A DNA stretch of 51,256 nt, taken from positions 1 to 51,256 of the forward strand of contig NZ_AZQP01000017.1 in the NCBI RefSeq assembly GCF_000601455.1. The letters are read 5' to 3'. Below are positions 26,510 through 34,351 of this stretch, in pieces. Made by a program: the position numbers and the translations under genes. Positions within the stretch are counted from its first letter, which is position 1; every line of letters starts with the position of its first letter. The stretch is from Fervidicella metallireducens AeB (GTDB lineage: Bacteria > Bacillota > Clostridia > Clostridiales > Caloramatoraceae). Under the pieces are notes generated by a model. The model worked only from the letters and a program-made list of their open reading frames with translations. It was not told the origin of the DNA and made no database searches.

Positions 26510-27979
26510 TTATTTTGATGTATTGTGGAAATAAGCTCTTAATATCTGCCTGGTTATATCAGCAGCTTTTCCTCCACCTATACCACCATTTTCAACAATC
26601 ACCGCAATTGCAATTTTTTTCTCATTTGATTTTGCAAATGAAACAAACCAAGAATGTGGCTCCTTCCCTTCAGCATTTTCTGCTGAACCTGTTTTGCCAC
26701 CTACCGTTATGCCTTTAAGCTTAACTTTTTTCCCTGTACCCTTCTCAACAGTAGATATCATGTATTCTTGAATTTTTGCTGCCACACTGGCATCTAAGGC
26801 ATTTTTCAGGACTGAAGGTTCTGTTTCATAGACAGTTACCCCATATCTATCCTTTACCCTTTTAACGATATAAGGTTTCATAATTTTTCCATCGTTGGCT
26901 ATTGCAGAGGCAACTAGTGCCATATGAATTGGATTTGTACTTACGTCATGCTGTCCAATTGCATCCTGAGCTATTAAGGATTTATTGTTTTCATCCTCAA
27001 CTTTTATTTTTCCTGTTTTAACATTAAAAACAGGAAACTCATCCCTTGTTTCGATGCTTTTATTGAACATAAAGTTCTCTGCTGTTCTAACCAGATTAGT
27101 TGAACCTAGTTCCATTCCTATTGTTCCAAAAGTGTAGTTGCAAGAAACCATAAATGCCCTTTTAATGTCAATGCTGCCATGGGACAAATTGTTATGATCT
27201 GTTAAGATATAATTTCCAATTTTTAATTTTCCAGTACAATTAAATTTTCTGTCTTCGATATCAGGTATGTTTTCTAAAGCAGCTGTTGTTGTAATTATCT
27301 TAAAGGTTGAACCTGGAGGATAAAAACCTTGAACAGCTCTATTTAGTAATGGAACATCCTCCGTATCCTGATTATATTTTTGAAATTTTTCACTGTTATC
27401 CTCCCCAATAAACTGAGGATTAAAGGATGGTTTGGATACCATTACAAGTATTTCTCCTGTTTCAGGATCAATTGCTACTGCAGCTCCCTTGTTATTTCCA
27501 AAGGCATTATATGCTGCTTTTTGAAGCTTTGAATCTATTGTTAAATAGACATCGTTTCCTCTTTTGTCATCCTTTTGTAAAGTCTCCCTTAATGATTTGA
27601 AAATTGTTCCTAAGATATTATAACCCTCTGATTTTCCTTGTAATAAGCTGTTATATGCCTTTTCTACACCTGTTTTTCCAAAGGCATAGCTGTTATAACC
27701 TGTAACGTGCGCAAAAACATATGGATTATTATATATCCTTTTTTGTTTTTCTTGGCTGATTCTCTTGCTGTATACTATTTTTTCTCCATCTCTATCTACA
27801 ATAGAGCCTCTTAATATCTCAGCTTCCTCAATTCTTAATCTCCTGTTTGAAGGATCTCCAACAATTTTGTTAGCTGTATTTGTGTAAAAATAAGTAAGAT
27901 AAACAATTATACTAAAAAAACATAGAGAGAAAAAAATAACCAGGATTTTAATATTTCTAACAAGATTTTTATCATCCAT
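26510..27979 (-). CDS. Class B penicillin-binding protein, PbpA-like transpeptidase
   Basis: 489-residue peptidoglycan transpeptidase with one N-terminal membrane anchor (about 12-33). Active-site motifs: STFK in FYPPGSTFKIITT, SCN in FMVSCNYTFG, and KTG in TVGGKTGSAENAEG. The N-terminal pedestal is short (RLRIEEAEILRGSIVDRDG), as in actinobacterial PbpA. The frame extends to 28057, but GAGGAGGGG with a 10-base gap gives ATG 27979, overlapping the end of the ftsW-like gene by 8 bases. The pair should form a glycan polymerase-transpeptidase complex in elongation, division or sporulation; the sequence does not tell which. Confidence 0.9.
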   Translation of the reverse strand: MDDKNLVRNIKILVIFFSLCFFSIIVYLTYFYTNTANKIVGDPSNRRLRIEEAEILRGSIVDRDGEKIVYSKRISQEKQKRIYNNPYVFAHVTGYNSYAFGKTGVEKAYNSLLQGKSEGYNILGTIFKSLRETLQKDDKRGNDVYLTIDSKLQKAAYNAFGNNKGAAVAIDPETGEILVMVSKPSFNPQFIGEDNSEKFQKYNQDTEDVPLLNRAVQGFYPPGSTFKIITTTAALENIPDIEDRKFNCTGKLKIGNYILTDHNNLSHGSIDIKRAFMVSCNYTFGTIGMELGSTNLVRTAENFMFNKSIETRDEFPVFNVKTGKIKVEDENNKSLIAQDAIGQHDVSTNPIHMALVASAIANDGKIMKPYIVKRVKDRYGVTVYETEPSVLKNALDASVAAKIQEYMISTVEKGTGKKVKLKGITVGGKTGSAENAEGKEPHSWFVSFAKSNEKKIAIAVIVENGGIGGGKAADITRQILRAYFHNTSK

Positions 27980-29192
27980 TTGCTCTATACCCCTCCTCAG
28001 ATATTTTTTGCAGAACTCCAAGGGAAGCAAAATTAAGTAGCATTGAACTTCCACCATAACTTACAAATGGCAAGGTTATCCCTGTGAGGGGTATCATTTT
28101 AATTACCCCCCCTATTATAACAAAAACCTGAAATGCTATCATACTTGAAATACCAACTGCTACTAATCTTGAGTAGTTATCCTTTGCATATATGGCTGTT
28201 CTCAGGCCTCTATATACCAGAATGAGATAAAGTAGTATTATAGCCATTGCACCAAGGAGCCCAAATTCTTCACATATTGCTGCAAAAATAAAATCGTTGT
28301 GGGCTTCTGGAATAAATTCAGGATGACCAAGTCCTAAGCCAGTGCCAAAAAGTCCTCCCTCAGCAATAGCAAACAAGGACTGACAAATCTGATGCCCCCA
28401 ATCAAATTTATATTTCCATGGATTAAGCCAAATGAAAATTCTTTTTCTGACATGGGAAAAAAGAAAATAGCTTATAACTCCGCCTCCTGCAAAGCTTGTT
28501 ATCCCAAGTAATATATACTTAATATCAGATGTTCCTATATAAAGCATTGTTATAAAAATTCCAAAGAATATTAAACATCCACCTAAATCCTTTTCAATAA
28601 CTAAAAACCCTATAGCAATGAAAACTGGCAAAGCTACTTTAAATGCATCCTTTAAATCCTTGATTTTTTCAATGGAGCCAGCAAGATAAAATATTAAAAA
28701 AAGCTTTGCTATTTCTGAAGGCTGCATGGAAAAACTTCCAATTCTTATCCAGTTTTTTGAGCCCTTAATCTCTGATCCAATCAATAACGTTGAAGCTAAA
28801 AGTATTATTGAAATTATTATGTAAAAATTATAGTATTTATGAAACTTTTGAATATCCGGTAAAAACACAACCAGAAAAATAAATACTGCAATTCCTATAG
28901 TAAACCAGGTTATTTGTTTTATTGCCAATGATGTATCAAGTCTATAAATCATTACAAGTCCAAACTGTGCAAGAAAGGCAGATATTATAAGTAAATATTT
29001 ATCTCCTTCAGGAAAAAAATGCTTAATTATAAAATTACTATAAGCTATAAGTATACATGAAGATAAACCAAATAATATTGGGCCAAAGTCTAGAAGCTTT
29101 ATAGAACCACTTATGGATAAAGACAAAATTGTAAACATTATTAATATTACTGCATAGATTCCCTTTAAGACTGATTTTTCTGTATTACCCAT
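27972..29192 (-). CDS. FtsW/RodA/SpoVE family glycosyltransferase
   Basis: 406-residue SEDS protein with about ten membrane helices; polymerises lipid II into glycan strands. Marks: GSKNWIRIGSFSMQPSEIAK, the catalytic region NDFIFAAICEEFGLLGAMAI, and GITLPFVSYGGSSML. ATG 29192 follows AGAGGGGATAAT. It lies 11 bases after the FHA gene and overlaps the PBP gene by 8 bases. The cluster order FHA - RodA - PBP equals that of actinobacterial fhaB-rodA-pbpA, though no Ser/Thr kinase or phosphatase gene follows here. Confidence 0.9.
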   Translation of the reverse strand: MGNTEKSVLKGIYAVILIMFTILSLSISGSIKLLDFGPILFGLSSCILIAYSNFIIKHFFPEGDKYLLIISAFLAQFGLVMIYRLDTSLAIKQITWFTIGIAVFIFLVVFLPDIQKFHKYYNFYIIISIILLASTLLIGSEIKGSKNWIRIGSFSMQPSEIAKLFLIFYLAGSIEKIKDLKDAFKVALPVFIAIGFLVIEKDLGGCLIFFGIFITMLYIGTSDIKYILLGITSFAGGGVISYFLFSHVRKRIFIWLNPWKYKFDWGHQICQSLFAIAEGGLFGTGLGLGHPEFIPEAHNDFIFAAICEEFGLLGAMAIILLYLILVYRGLRTAIYAKDNYSRLVAVGISSMIAFQVFVIIGGVIKMIPLTGITLPFVSYGGSSMLLNFASLGVLQKISEEGYRANG

Positions 29193-29203
29193 ATTATCCC
29201 CTC

Positions 29204-29647
29204 TTAACCTATTACTTTAAAAGTTATTCTTCCTATCTCAATTATGTCACCAATAAATATTTCTTCAGCTTCCTTTAACTTAAAGCCGTTTCTAAGAGTA
29301 CCGTTTGTACTGTTAAGGTCCTGAATAATAAGTTCCTCATTGTCCAAAACTATTCTGGCATGATGTCCAGATACGAATGGATCGTCTAAAATCACATGGT
29401 TGTCTTCATTTCTTCCTATATTGGTTATTGGATGAATTGGGTATACACTTCCCCTTGAAATTTTTATATTCTCTGGAGCATCTATAACTTCAAGGGCATA
29501 ATTTAACTCCAGACTCTTTTCCTTTCTGGTCTTACCTCCCTTTATTCCCTTTAAATCCATGTACATTATTCTTATTATCCTAAAAAGCACAAAATATATA
29601 AGACCAATAACCACAAATCTCATAACAAGAGAAATTTGCTTTATCAT
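29204..29647 (-). CDS. FHA-domain protein with N-terminal membrane anchor
   Basis: 147 residues. One membrane helix (about 8-27), a basic linker, and a forkhead-associated phosphothreonine-binding domain (about 70-147): NIGRNEDNHVILDDPFVSGHHARI, DLNSTNGTLRNG. The key R, S, H and N residues of the phosphothreonine pocket are visible. It probably recruits a phosphorylated partner to the cell-wall polymerase encoded next to it. ATG 29647 has GGGTGAT upstream; it is the first gene of the three-gene operon. Confidence 0.88.
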   Translation of the reverse strand: MIKQISLVMRFVVIGLIYFVLFRIIRIMYMDLKGIKGGKTRKEKSLELNYALEVIDAPENIKISRGSVYPIHPITNIGRNEDNHVILDDPFVSGHHARIVLDNEELIIQDLNSTNGTLRNGFKLKEAEEIFIGDIIEIGRITFKVIG

Positions 29648-29787
29648 ATAATCACCCTTTTTTATAAAATCATTATTATTATACCATAAAGATGAAATTG
29701 TTGGATATTCACTGAAGCAGGGTTAATATTAATTTAAAAATCTATCTATAATTATGAAAATAGTTTGTGGTTTAAAAGTAATATTTA

Positions 29788-29836
29788 TAAAAAAAGACTG
29801 TGGCATCAGCAACTAGAAAATGCTAATTCCACAGCC
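29788..29836 (-). terminator. Terminator of deoD
   Basis: Stem GGCTGTGG/CCACAGTC with an inner second stem (29796-29836), followed on the minus strand by a run of T. It lies 9 bases after the deoD stop. Confidence 0.8.
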
Positions 29837-29845
29837 CTTCATTTT

Positions 29846-30544
29846 TTAAGCTAAACCTAATGCAATTTCAATCATATTTGTGAAAGTATTTTGTCTTTCC
29901 TGTGCTGTTGTTAACTCTCCAGTAATTATATGGTCACTAACTGTCAGAATTGTTAAAGCATCAACCTTATACTTAGCAGCAAGAGTATAAAGTGCAGTAG
30001 TTTCCATTTCAATTGCCAGTGTTCCATACTTTGACCATATTTTCCATGAATTCGGATCATCATGATAGAAAGTATCTTCAGTTAAGACATTTCCAACCTT
30101 AACATCTAAGCCCTTTTCCTGTGCAATATCGTATGCTTTCTTTAAGAGCTTAAAACTGGCAGTTGGTGCATAATCCATTCCATTAAATCTCAGTTTATTT
30201 ACACTTGAACTTGTAGATGCACTCATTGCGAATATTATATCTCTAACCTTAATATCCTCCTGAATAGCTCCACATGTTCCAATACGTATTAAATTTTTAA
30301 CACCATAGCTCTCTATTAACTCATTAACATATATTGATATCGATGGCACTCCCATACCTGTACCTTGAACTGATACTCTTTTTCCTTTATATGTACCAGT
30401 AAATCCATACATACCTCTTACTTCGTTATAGCAAATTACATCTTCTAAGAAATTCTCTGCTATAAATTTTGCTCTAAGAGGATCTCCTGGTAGAAGAATT
30501 GTTTCTGCAATCTGTCCTTCCTTTGCTCCAATATGTACACTCAT
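29846..30544 (-). CDS. deoD: Purine-nucleoside phosphorylase, DeoD type
   Basis: Phosphorolysis of purine (deoxy)ribonucleosides in salvage. 232 residues, hexameric trimer-of-dimers type: [68 protein letters not shown], and MEMTT-like [13 protein letters not shown] with the nucleoside-binding Met and Glu. AAGGAGGG precedes ATG 30544. Single gene with its own terminator. Confidence 0.95.
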   Translation of the reverse strand: MSVHIGAKEGQIAETILLPGDPLRAKFIAENFLEDVICYNEVRGMYGFTGTYKGKRVSVQGTGMGVPSISIYVNELIESYGVKNLIRIGTCGAIQEDIKVRDIIFAMSASTSSSVNKLRFNGMDYAPTASFKLLKKAYDIAQEKGLDVKVGNVLTEDTFYHDDPNSWKIWSKYGTLAIEMETTALYTLAAKYKVDALTILTVSDHIITGELTTAQERQNTFTNMIEIALGLA

Positions 30545-30654
30545 TGTAACCCTCCTTACTTCTTTTTTATAATTATATCATCTTTAGCAAATATAACAAC
30601 TTTAAAGCTAACAAATGCATACACTTAATGTATATATACAACATAAAACTCCAA

Positions 30655-30683
30655 ATAAAAAACTATTTATTTGCTCAAATAGT
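30655..30683 (-). terminator. Terminator of the DUF5692 gene
   Basis: Arms ACTATTT/AAATAGT (30662-30683), followed on the minus strand by TTTTTTATTT. It lies 15 bases after the stop. Confidence 0.7.
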
Positions 30684-30697
30684 AAATGTCCCTTATG

Positions 30698-31639
30698 TTA
30701 TGCATTTAGCGTGTTGCTAAACTCATTGTTTGAAGCTACGATATGCTTATAAGCCTTTAAGTCACTATGAACTTCTGTCTTAAATGGATTACGTCTATAT
30801 TTAAATATCTTGTAATAATGGTAAATAAATACTGCTACGTTTGAAGCTAAGGAAAGGGTACTAACTACCCATAAAGCTGTTTCATTGTGTGATGATTTAA
30901 CAGCAAACATTGAAGTATCCACAAATGATGGGAAACACATAACAAACATCATCCAAGTAGCCAGAGTTTGTGCACGATGTTGAAGCCAAGCACCTTTTTT
31001 TATAAAAAATGCAGAAATTGTACATGAAATTAATAGTGCTGCACCAGCATAGAATGCATGATCTGAAACACAATTGTAAACATAGGCAAAATTCCATAAA
31101 TCATAAGCAATAATCCAGAACCATAGCATATCAGGCCAAATCATATCTTTATTTTTATCTCTGCTTATAAAAATACCCATCCAACCTGAAATAGTTATGA
31201 TATTCAATATACCTGCAATACCATTCATAATATTCCATGGTCCACCAACCATTACAACTCCATCAACCAATCCATTTAAATTGCTACATTGAAAATCGCG
31301 AATAACAGCCTCAGTAATATTAAGTGCTAATATAAATGCTGGAAATGCCAACATAAACTTGTTGGTACTTAATTTCTTAATATAACGAATAGCCATAAAT
31401 CCAAGACATCCAGCAAGGGCTGAGTAAACCTTTGCCCAATGAAACCATGTTCCAACACTTGAGCCAGGTCCTGCTGTTTTCCTCCAAACTGTAAAGGTAA
31501 GAATTATTGGAAGAACTAAAAATATGGCAATCGAAAACCCTTTACTCCTTCTTGCCATTTCATTTACAAGCATCAGCCCTCCTAAAACTACAAACCACAT
31601 TAATACAGAATACCAAGGAATTGATTCAAATAAAAACAT
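30698..31639 (-). CDS. DUF5692 family membrane protein
   Basis: 313-residue protein with eight or nine hydrophobic segments, rich in Trp. Recognisable stretches: TAGPGSSVGTWFHWAKVYSA, VVMVGGPWNIMNGIAGILN, and WFWIIAYDLWNFAYVYNC. I match it to DUF5692 from memory; the function is unknown. The long frame begins at 31732, but GGGGGA and a 5-base gap point to ATG 31639 (MFLFESIPWYS). A TTGACA promoter and a 27-base palindrome lie directly upstream, so it is probably tightly controlled by a repressor encoded elsewhere. Confidence 0.7.
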   Translation of the reverse strand: MFLFESIPWYSVLMWFVVLGGLMLVNEMARRSKGFSIAIFLVLPIILTFTVWRKTAGPGSSVGTWFHWAKVYSALAGCLGFMAIRYIKKLSTNKFMLAFPAFILALNITEAVIRDFQCSNLNGLVDGVVMVGGPWNIMNGIAGILNIITISGWMGIFISRDKNKDMIWPDMLWFWIIAYDLWNFAYVYNCVSDHAFYAGAALLISCTISAFFIKKGAWLQHRAQTLATWMMFVMCFPSFVDTSMFAVKSSHNETALWVVSTLSLASNVAVFIYHYYKIFKYRRNPFKTEVHSDLKAYKHIVASNNEFSNTLNA

Positions 31640-31664
31640 ACATATCCCCCTTAACTTAGTTTTT

Positions 31665-31691
31665 ATTGTCTTTAACATGTTTAAAGACAAT
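31665..31691. promoter_or_regulatory. 27-base palindrome, probable operator of the DUF5692 gene
   Basis: Perfect 11-base arms ATTGTCTTTAA and TTAAAGACAAT around CATGT, 26-52 bases before the start and 12 bases downstream of the -10. The size and place fit a dimeric repressor site. Confidence 0.6.
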
Positions 31692-31703
31692 TGATATATT
31701 AAC

Positions 31704-31732
31704 AATTTACTGCTTATAGGAATATATGTCAA
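31704..31732 (-). promoter_or_regulatory. Promoter of the DUF5692 gene
   Basis: On the minus strand: TTGACA (31732-31727), 17-base spacer, TAAATT (31709-31704). Confidence 0.5.
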
Positions 31733-31870
31733 TATTTTATCATTATTACAAATATGTTATATCATTACTGTTTTTTTACTTATCTTCAACTGTTCTTTAT
31801 CTTCAGCTCCATGGAAAATAATAAACCTTACCCCAATATTTCATGAACTATTGTTGACCGTCCCTAAAAA

Positions 31871-31958
31871 AACATCTCATTTCAAGTATTTTCTTTTAAA
31901 TTGAAGTTTACTATGAAATGAGATGTTATTTATTTTTATAATTTTAATTATATGTCCC
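31871..31958 (-). repeat. Solo REP-like element behind the M4 protease gene
   Basis: Arms AACATCTCATTTCA (31871-31884) and TGAAATGAGATGTT (31914-31927), 14 perfect pairs, then spacer and the tip TTATATGTCCC ending at 31958. The tip shares its last base with the TAG stop (31960-31958) of the protease. On the minus strand the hairpin is followed by TTTTTTTA, so it can work as the protease terminator. GTCCCTAA occurs on both flanks (31859 and 31954). Confidence 0.8.
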
Positions 31959-33523
31959 TAATAAATTCCTACAGCCTCGAATGCTGCTTTTACTGCATTT
32001 GCCTCTACACTATTGACTCCGTAAAGGTCTACTGCTGATTGTATTAATGCTTCTTTAGCTGCCTTAAAGTCTGAGGATTGGGTCAAATAATTTACTAAGG
32101 CTCTATAATAGATTTGTTCTGTTTTTTCTATTGTCATGCCACTGGATGTAGCAATTAAATAGCAGGCTTTATTTGGGATGCCACAATTTGTATGAACACC
32201 ACCATTATCTGAAGTTGTATAATTATAGTCATTCATATGGGCAGGATCTCCATATTTTGTTGGATCCTGAAGACTTCTAAGTGCATCATTGGCTATTTTA
32301 GGAGTCCATACATCCTCTCCCATTTCCCAATCAAATTTGTTCTTTTGGGCGAAATACTCTATAAATGTTCCAAAACAATCAGAGAAAGATTCATTTAAAG
32401 CTCCTGATTGATCTTTGTATATAAGATCAGCTTCATATTCGTCTACACCATGTGTCATTTCATGTGCGATAATATCAAGTCCACCTGATAATGCAAGTGA
32501 ATTTACTCCATCACCATCACCATAAACCATTTGACTTCCGTTCCAGAAAGCATTAACATAATTTCTTGAATAATGAACAGTTGATTTTATTGTCATATTT
32601 CCGTTATCTATTCCATTCCTTCCAAATTTAGTTTTATAATAATCATACACGACTCCTGCATAATAATGTGCATCAACTGCAGCTGGGTCATTTATAATTT
32701 GAGATAATGAATAAACAATTGAGCCTGGAAGCCTTGTTGCATTATTTGCTGTATAGGTCGTAATAACCGCACTTCTAGTTAAATCATTCGTTTGGTATTG
32801 TGTTTCTGTTTTATTCCTTATTTTAACTGTAACTTTATCAAGATTTAAAGTTTTTGTGTCTCCAAGAACCCCTATTCCACTTCCTGTAACAGAAACTGTC
32901 CTGATTTTATTATATTTCTCTACTACCTCACCATTTAATGCATTAATAAAAATAAACCAATCTCCAGGAACAGGGCTTAAAAAGTTAATTCTGATTAGAT
33001 ATACAGGGATATATTCTTCATTTAATTCATACAAAAATAATTTAGGAACTAAATTGTCACTAAGATCTGTATTTAAACTTTCAGAATCAAAATTGACTTG
33101 GGCAATAGCAATTGCCACAGCATCTTTTTCCTTAATAAATTCCTTATTTCTCTTAAACTGTTTTGCCTTTACGTCAAAATTACCATTTACAGCATAAACC
33201 TCGTCTTTATTGTTGTAATGTATAATATATTCTTTACCATATACTGGGATTCCATCAACAACTTGCTGAAGTTTGACATGTGTATACCCTAGATTATCAT
33301 TTTTACTATTCTTAAAAACAAGCTCTTTTTCCGCATCCTCAACATTAAATTCCTTCTTATAATCTTTAAAGAATTTTGCTATTCCCTTTATGTCTTTAGA
33401 GTATTTTCCCATATTTTTTACTAAAAAATTGTGGTTTGATTTTGCAGCACTAGAAGTTACTGGTATACAGACAATAAATGCAGTCACTAAAAATGTCAAA
33501 AATACTGACAAAAATCTTTTCAT
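31958..33523 (-). CDS. Secreted neutral metalloprotease, M4 (thermolysin/bacillolysin) family
   Basis: 521-residue zinc protease precursor. Signal peptide about 1-26 (hydrophobic FLSVFLTFLVTAFIVCI, then SSAA), followed by an FTP/PepSY propeptide (about 40-200) and the catalytic domain from about residue 215. The zinc site is HEMTH with the third ligand Glu in GALNESFSDCFG; the proton donor His is in NGGVHTNCGIPNKACYLIA. It degrades extracellular protein, giving peptides and amino acids that the BCAA transporters here could use. ATG 33523 follows AGGAGGGGG. The REP-like element starts at the stop codon. Confidence 0.94.
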   Translation of the reverse strand: MKRFLSVFLTFLVTAFIVCIPVTSSAAKSNHNFLVKNMGKYSKDIKGIAKFFKDYKKEFNVEDAEKELVFKNSKNDNLGYTHVKLQQVVDGIPVYGKEYIIHYNNKDEVYAVNGNFDVKAKQFKRNKEFIKEKDAVAIAIAQVNFDSESLNTDLSDNLVPKLFLYELNEEYIPVYLIRINFLSPVPGDWFIFINALNGEVVEKYNKIRTVSVTGSGIGVLGDTKTLNLDKVTVKIRNKTETQYQTNDLTRSAVITTYTANNATRLPGSIVYSLSQIINDPAAVDAHYYAGVVYDYYKTKFGRNGIDNGNMTIKSTVHYSRNYVNAFWNGSQMVYGDGDGVNSLALSGGLDIIAHEMTHGVDEYEADLIYKDQSGALNESFSDCFGTFIEYFAQKNKFDWEMGEDVWTPKIANDALRSLQDPTKYGDPAHMNDYNYTTSDNGGVHTNCGIPNKACYLIATSSGMTIEKTEQIYYRALVNYLTQSSDFKAAKEALIQSAVDLYGVNSVEANAVKAAFEAVGIY

Positions 33524-33661
33524 AATCCCCCTCCTTTTAAATGGTTAATTTTAACATAATATATTTTTACTATTTTAGAAGCACAAATATTCCATTAAAT
33601 TGGCACTCATATAACTTATAATATATATATTATCGGTGTGTTTTTGCTGCCAGTTATTATG

Positions 33662-33670
33662 TGATATAAT
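33662..33670 (+). promoter_or_regulatory. Extended -10 promoter of the HD hydrolase gene
   Basis: TGATATAAT (TG-N-TATAAT), 54 bases before the start codon; the -35 is weak. Confidence 0.45.
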
Positions 33671-33723
33671 TATATTTAACACAATTTCAAATATTTGCTT
33701 TTATATTTATGAGGAGGGTACAT

Positions 33724-34287
33724 ATGAAACGTGAAGAAGCACTTATTTTATTAAAGGAACATGTTAAAACAGACCGTGTCTTAAGACACTCCCTTGCTGT
33801 TGAAGCTGCTATGAGAGCCTATGCTAAAAAGTTTGGAGAAGACGAGAATTATTGGGGATTATTAGGATTACTTCACGATATTGATTTTGAAAAATACCCT
33901 GATGAACATCCATATCATGCACCAGAACTCTTAAAACCTGCAGGTTTTGATGAAATTTTTATAACAACTATTTTATCCCATGCTTCAGCTTCTGAATTTC
34001 CTAGAGATACAAAAGAAAAGCTGTGTCTACATGCTGTTGATGAAATGGCAAGCTTTATTATCGCTGTTGCTTTAATGCGTCCAACCAAACTCGAAGGTTT
34101 AGATGCTAAATCAGTTAAGAAAAAAATGAAGGATAAGGCTTTTGCTAAAGCTGTAAACCGTGAAGAATTAACAGCATCAGCAGAAGCACTGGGAGTGGAC
34201 TTTGCCGAGCATGTTGAAACTATTGTAAATGGTCTTATTGAACATGAAGCCCTGCTGCAGAAAGAAGGTTATAGCTTATTAGACTGA
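33724..34287 (+). CDS. HD-domain phosphohydrolase
   Basis: 187-residue HD superfamily protein. VLRHSLAVEAAMRAYAKKFG and WGLLGLLHDIDFEKYPDEHPYH carry the H...HD metal motif; LSHASAS and HAVDEMASFIIA carry the distal His and Asp. Families of this size hydrolyse phosphate esters such as nucleotides, or are uncharacterised. The frame opens at 33709, but ATG there lies in the ribosome site GAGGAGG; ATG 33724 is the start. Single-gene unit ending in a strong hairpin shared with the SNF2 gene. Confidence 0.85.
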   Translation: MKREEALILLKEHVKTDRVLRHSLAVEAAMRAYAKKFGEDENYWGLLGLLHDIDFEKYPDEHPYHAPELLKPAGFDEIFITTILSHASASEFPRDTKEKLCLHAVDEMASFIIAVALMRPTKLEGLDAKSVKKKMKDKAFAKAVNREELTASAEALGVDFAEHVETIVNGLIEHEALLQKEGYSLLD

Positions 34288-34302
34288 TTGTTTTCATAAA
34301 TA

Positions 34303-34346
34303 GTCAGCCATATCATATACAAAATATTGTATGTGATATGGCTGAC
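34303..34346. terminator. Bidirectional terminator, member of a dispersed hairpin family
   Basis: Arms begin GTCAGCCATATCA and end TGATATGGCTGAC, about 18 pairs. It separates the convergent HD and SNF2 genes. A related hairpin with matching flanks is at 47702-47740. Confidence 0.8.
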
Positions 34347-34351
34347 ATTTT

